Shown piece after piece: positions 62,967 to 64,000 of a stretch of DNA of 64,000 nt. The DNA comes from Thomasclavelia spiroformis (GTDB lineage Bacteria; Bacillota_I; Bacilli_A; Erysipelotrichales; Coprobacillaceae), in NCBI GenBank assembly GCA_016901755.1, contig JACJKV010000003.1, positions 1 through 64,000 on the forward strand, written 5' to 3'. How positions within the stretch are numbered: the first letter of the stretch is position 1; the number at the start of each line of letters is the position of its first letter. A model generated the notes under the pieces. That model did no database searches, was not told where the DNA came from, and saw nothing but the letters and a program-made list of their open reading frames with translations. Both the position numbers and the translations under genes were made by a program.

Positions 62967-64000
62967 CTATTTTTCAAACTTCACGATATCACCAAATAAA
63001 TCAACCGCCATTTTCTGCGCCTTAGATAAAGTTTGCTTAACCTTATCTTCTTCATTAATATGATGCAGACAGATAGGCTGCGGTGATGGCAGCTGTCCTT
63101 TTTTATATAATTGTACATATTGATTTCTGATTTGTGGCCACTGTTCTTCCAAAACAGCTATAAAATCAAATTCCTGACCTAAAACTTCTTTTAAGAAATT
63201 TTTAAGCTGATGATAATTTTTAGAATAGTTAACACTATTGACATCTGGACTGTACTGAAAAGTAATGATAAAAGCTTTATCACCGGCAGCCACTGGTTTT
63301 CCATCACATAACATCGTTGCCCATTTGGCCGTATTAAGATTATAACAGTAACGACGAATAACGCTCCATTTATCCTGAATATCATTTAATACCGTTCTTT
63401 TAGCCTGGACCAGGATATTCAAAATATCAGCGAAATCGATATCGATCTGTGATGGGATAACTTCTGGTTTTGCAGCTGTTTCTGTTTTGACTGGATCATC
63501 ATTAGACTGATCCATCAAAGCTTCGATCGTACTGGCTGGTATTTCTTCAGTTAGCTCATCAATAGCCTTTTCTTGAACTTCAGTACTTTCTTCTTTTTCA
63601 ATTTTATCTAAAACTTGCGTTTGATCAATAACAGATTTTTCTATTACCGGCATATCGGCATCGACTGTAACATGCTCTTTAGTATTAGATTCATCATGAC
63701 TGCATATTTTTAATAATGATAATTCAAAATAAGTTGTTGGATCAACTGTCTGACTGTAGTGAGTGGTTGCATCCAAAAAAATGTCGATCATCGAAAAAGC
63801 TTCTTCACTTAAGATATAAGGTACGATCTGCTGTACATCACTTTGGTTTAAAACAAACAGAATATCAAGATCTTCAGTATTTTTATAAATGATCACATCT
63901 TTCAAAACATCGATCAGATCTTGTGTCAGTCTTTTAATATCAATACTGTTATCCAGCAGTTCCTTTAAAGTAAGCAGAACTTTTTTCATATCTTTAGACA
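62967..64000 (-). CDS. dnaX: DNA polymerase III tau/gamma subunit DnaX, C-terminal part, runs off right edge
   Basis: The open frame continues past base 64000, so this is the 3' third of a longer gene. Visible are the end of the clamp-loader domain III (SKDMKKVLLTLKELLDNSID, then LTQDLIDVLKDVIIYKN, as in DnaX), an acidic Glu/Thr linker (about 100-175 of the visible part) and the tau-specific C-terminal domain (DFADILNILVQAKRTVLNDIQDKW to PQPICLHHIN). dnaX-recR order supports the call. The N-terminal ATPase domain is outside the window. Confidence 0.9.
   Translation of the reverse strand, partial: SKDMKKVLLTLKELLDNSIDIKRLTQDLIDVLKDVIIYKNTEDLDILFVLNQSDVQQIVPYILSEEAFSMIDIFLDATTHYSQTVDPTTYFELSLLKICSHDESNTKEHVTVDADMPVIEKSVIDQTQVLDKIEKEESTEVQEKAIDELTEEIPASTIEALMDQSNDDPVKTETAAKPEVIPSQIDIDFADILNILVQAKRTVLNDIQDKWSVIRRYCYNLNTAKWATMLCDGKPVAAGDKAFIITFQYSPDVNSVNYSKNYHQLKNFLKEVLGQEFDFIAVLEEQWPQIRNQYVQLYKKGQLPSPQPICLHHINEEDKVKQTLSKAQKMAVDLFGDIVKFEK

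Overview
The window is low-GC Bacillota (Firmicutes) chromosome. Strictly anaerobic metabolism (class III ribonucleotide reductase, 2-hydroxyacyl-CoA dehydratase-type activase), sugar hydrolases, a YabG sporulation protease and the general protein flavour suggest a gut Erysipelotrichia/Coprobacillaceae-type bacterium (Clostridium ramosum/spiroforme neighbourhood). That placement is an inference from protein character, not a database match.

Layout. (1) 1-8.8 kb is an accessory island on the minus strand. It holds three consecutive overlapping tyrosine-recombinase genes, a TnpC-like coiled-coil gene and a long tandem zinc-ribbon protein that runs off the left edge. All five overlap by 8-23 bp, like a Tn554/recombinase-trio module with cargo. 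A separate phage/Tn916-type integrase with a worn active site follows. (2) 8.8-9.68 kb is AT-rich non-coding DNA with hairpins and repeated TGAACAT words. (3) 9.7-21.3 kb is metabolic: nrdD, hemolysin III, dut, a GIY-YIG protein, a small Cys-rich protein, GH32 and GH1 glycosidases, an AraC regulator, an MFS transporter and an amylosucrase-like GH13. (4) 21.3-28.1 kb carries two HAD phosphatases, noc, rsmG, mnmG, a YabE-like 3D-domain protein and tatD. (5) 28.3-34.4 kb carries a DUF2798 protein, a PHP phosphatase and a five-gene operon of an ABC importer (2-aminoethylphosphonate/spermidine/iron type) with an alkaline-phosphatase-superfamily enzyme. (6) 34.6-40.0 kb is prs, glmU, ispE, yabG, ksgA, rnmV. 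(7) 40.0-50.1 kb is a more variable insert: a transglutaminase-like lipoprotein, a 29-residue membrane peptide, an XRE-like protein, a 1411-residue activase fusion with its MarR regulator, yggS, and a cobalamin-riboswitch operon that looks like a split transcobalamin plus an ECF S component. (8) 50.2-64 kb is metG with a T-box leader, a polysaccharide deacetylase, rsmI, trmN6, ricT, holB, tmk, a MarR-controlled heterodimeric ABC exporter, recR and the 3' part of dnaX.

Sections 4, 6 and 8 reproduce, with insertions and one displacement (tatD-yabE), the gene set right of oriC in Bacillus subtilis (dnaX, recR, tmk, holB, ricT, trmN6, rsmI, metS, tatD, yabE, rnmV, ksgA, yabG, ispE, glmU, prs), plus mnmG-rsmG-noc. 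Four perfect parS sites (TGTTTCACGTGAAACA) lie at 52.4-56.7 kb. The window is therefore origin-proximal, and the strong minus-strand bias suggests that oriC lies beyond the right edge.

The two most interesting systems are the riboswitch-controlled split-transcobalamin uptake operon (47.3-50.1 kb) and the recombinase-trio island with its tandem zinc-ribbon cargo (1-7.5 kb).
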